Shown here one piece after another: positions 22,384 through 22,500 of a DNA stretch of 22,500 bases. The stretch's first letter is position 1, and each line of letters opens with the position of its first letter. The notes beneath the pieces were generated by a model that was given only the letters and a program-made list of their open reading frames with translations, had not been told where the DNA came from and ran no database searches. This DNA is from Deinococcus sp. YIM 77859 (lineage in GTDB: Bacteria; Deinococcota; Deinococci; Deinococcales; Deinococcaceae). The stretch lies in the NCBI RefSeq assembly GCF_000745175.1, contig NZ_JQNI01000002.1:1375001-1397500 (forward strand), read 5' to 3'. The position numbers were made by a program, and so were the translations under genes.

Positions 22384-22500
22384 CTAGCCTTCCTCGTACT
22401 CCAGATACGTATACCCCAGCAGTTCCTCGCCGTAGTCCTCAAGCAGCTCCTGCTCCTGCTCGGCGGTGAGGGTTCCAGCCGCCAGCGCCGCATCCGCCTG
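22384..22500 (-). CDS. speA: C-terminus of probable biosynthetic arginine decarboxylase
   Basis: 38 residues at the right edge, ending at TAG (22384-22386); the rest lies outside the window. The tail is acidic and helical (AALAAGTLTAEQEQELLEDY) and finishes GEELLGYTYLEYEEG. Biosynthetic arginine decarboxylases (SpeA) end in a similar helix followed by G-(L/Y)-x-GYTYLE, which is the basis of the call. SpeA converts arginine to agmatine for polyamine synthesis, using PLP. Only the tail is visible, so the assignment is tentative. Confidence 0.5.
   Translation of the reverse strand, partial: QADAALAAGTLTAEQEQELLEDYGEELLGYTYLEYEEG

Overview
The window is high-GC bacterial DNA and most probably comes from a Deinococcus or close relative; this is an inference. 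The main evidence is an S-layer-homology (SLH) protein with a C-terminal outer-membrane barrel, an envelope design typical of the Deinococcus-Thermus phylum. In addition, many genes carry a TANNNT -10 box only 5-7 bases before the start codon, which is the leaderless-mRNA layout described for Deinococcus. No tRNA, rRNA, CRISPR array or intact insertion sequence was seen.

Layout. 1-950: the tail of an unrecognised gene, a decayed ArsR-type repressor and an unassigned stretch. 950-3431: an envelope protein (SLH, coiled coil, collagen-like stalk, barrel) and a divergent PLP aminotransferase. 3456-7510: an acetate module on the minus strand, made of a DUF485 protein, an ActP-type symporter and acetyl-CoA synthetase. 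7711-10539, plus strand: MoaA, a GntR/HutC regulator with its own well-formed promoter, and a manganese catalase with all five metal ligands. 10651-13330: a small duplicated membrane protein, a TetR regulator and a 2-phosphoglycerate-kinase-like protein with three ATP-cone-like repeats. 13396-14168, minus strand: a VanZ-like protein and a methylmalonyl-CoA-epimerase-like protein, divergent from plsY (14222-14815). Then come a small CxxC protein, asd (aspartate-semialdehyde dehydrogenase) and a rhomboid protease. 17190-21899, minus strand: a VOC protein, an FAD oxidoreductase fused to a Rieske domain, a second FAD oxidoreductase and a TrmA/RlmD-type RNA methyltransferase. The right edge holds the probable C-terminus of arginine decarboxylase (speA).

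The most interesting signal lies upstream of asd. A promoter with 17-bp spacing drives a leaderless nine-codon ORF encoding MHRSTTITP. It is followed by mutually exclusive RNA stems, the last of which is a terminator hairpin with a T-rich tail. This is the architecture of a Thr/Ile-sensing attenuator. The STTIT run also occurs in the enterobacterial thr operon leader peptide, and asd feeds Thr, Ile and Met synthesis. The second notable item is the SLH/coiled-coil/collagen/8-strand-barrel protein, which could be a trimeric peptidoglycan-to-outer-membrane tether with a collagen stalk.
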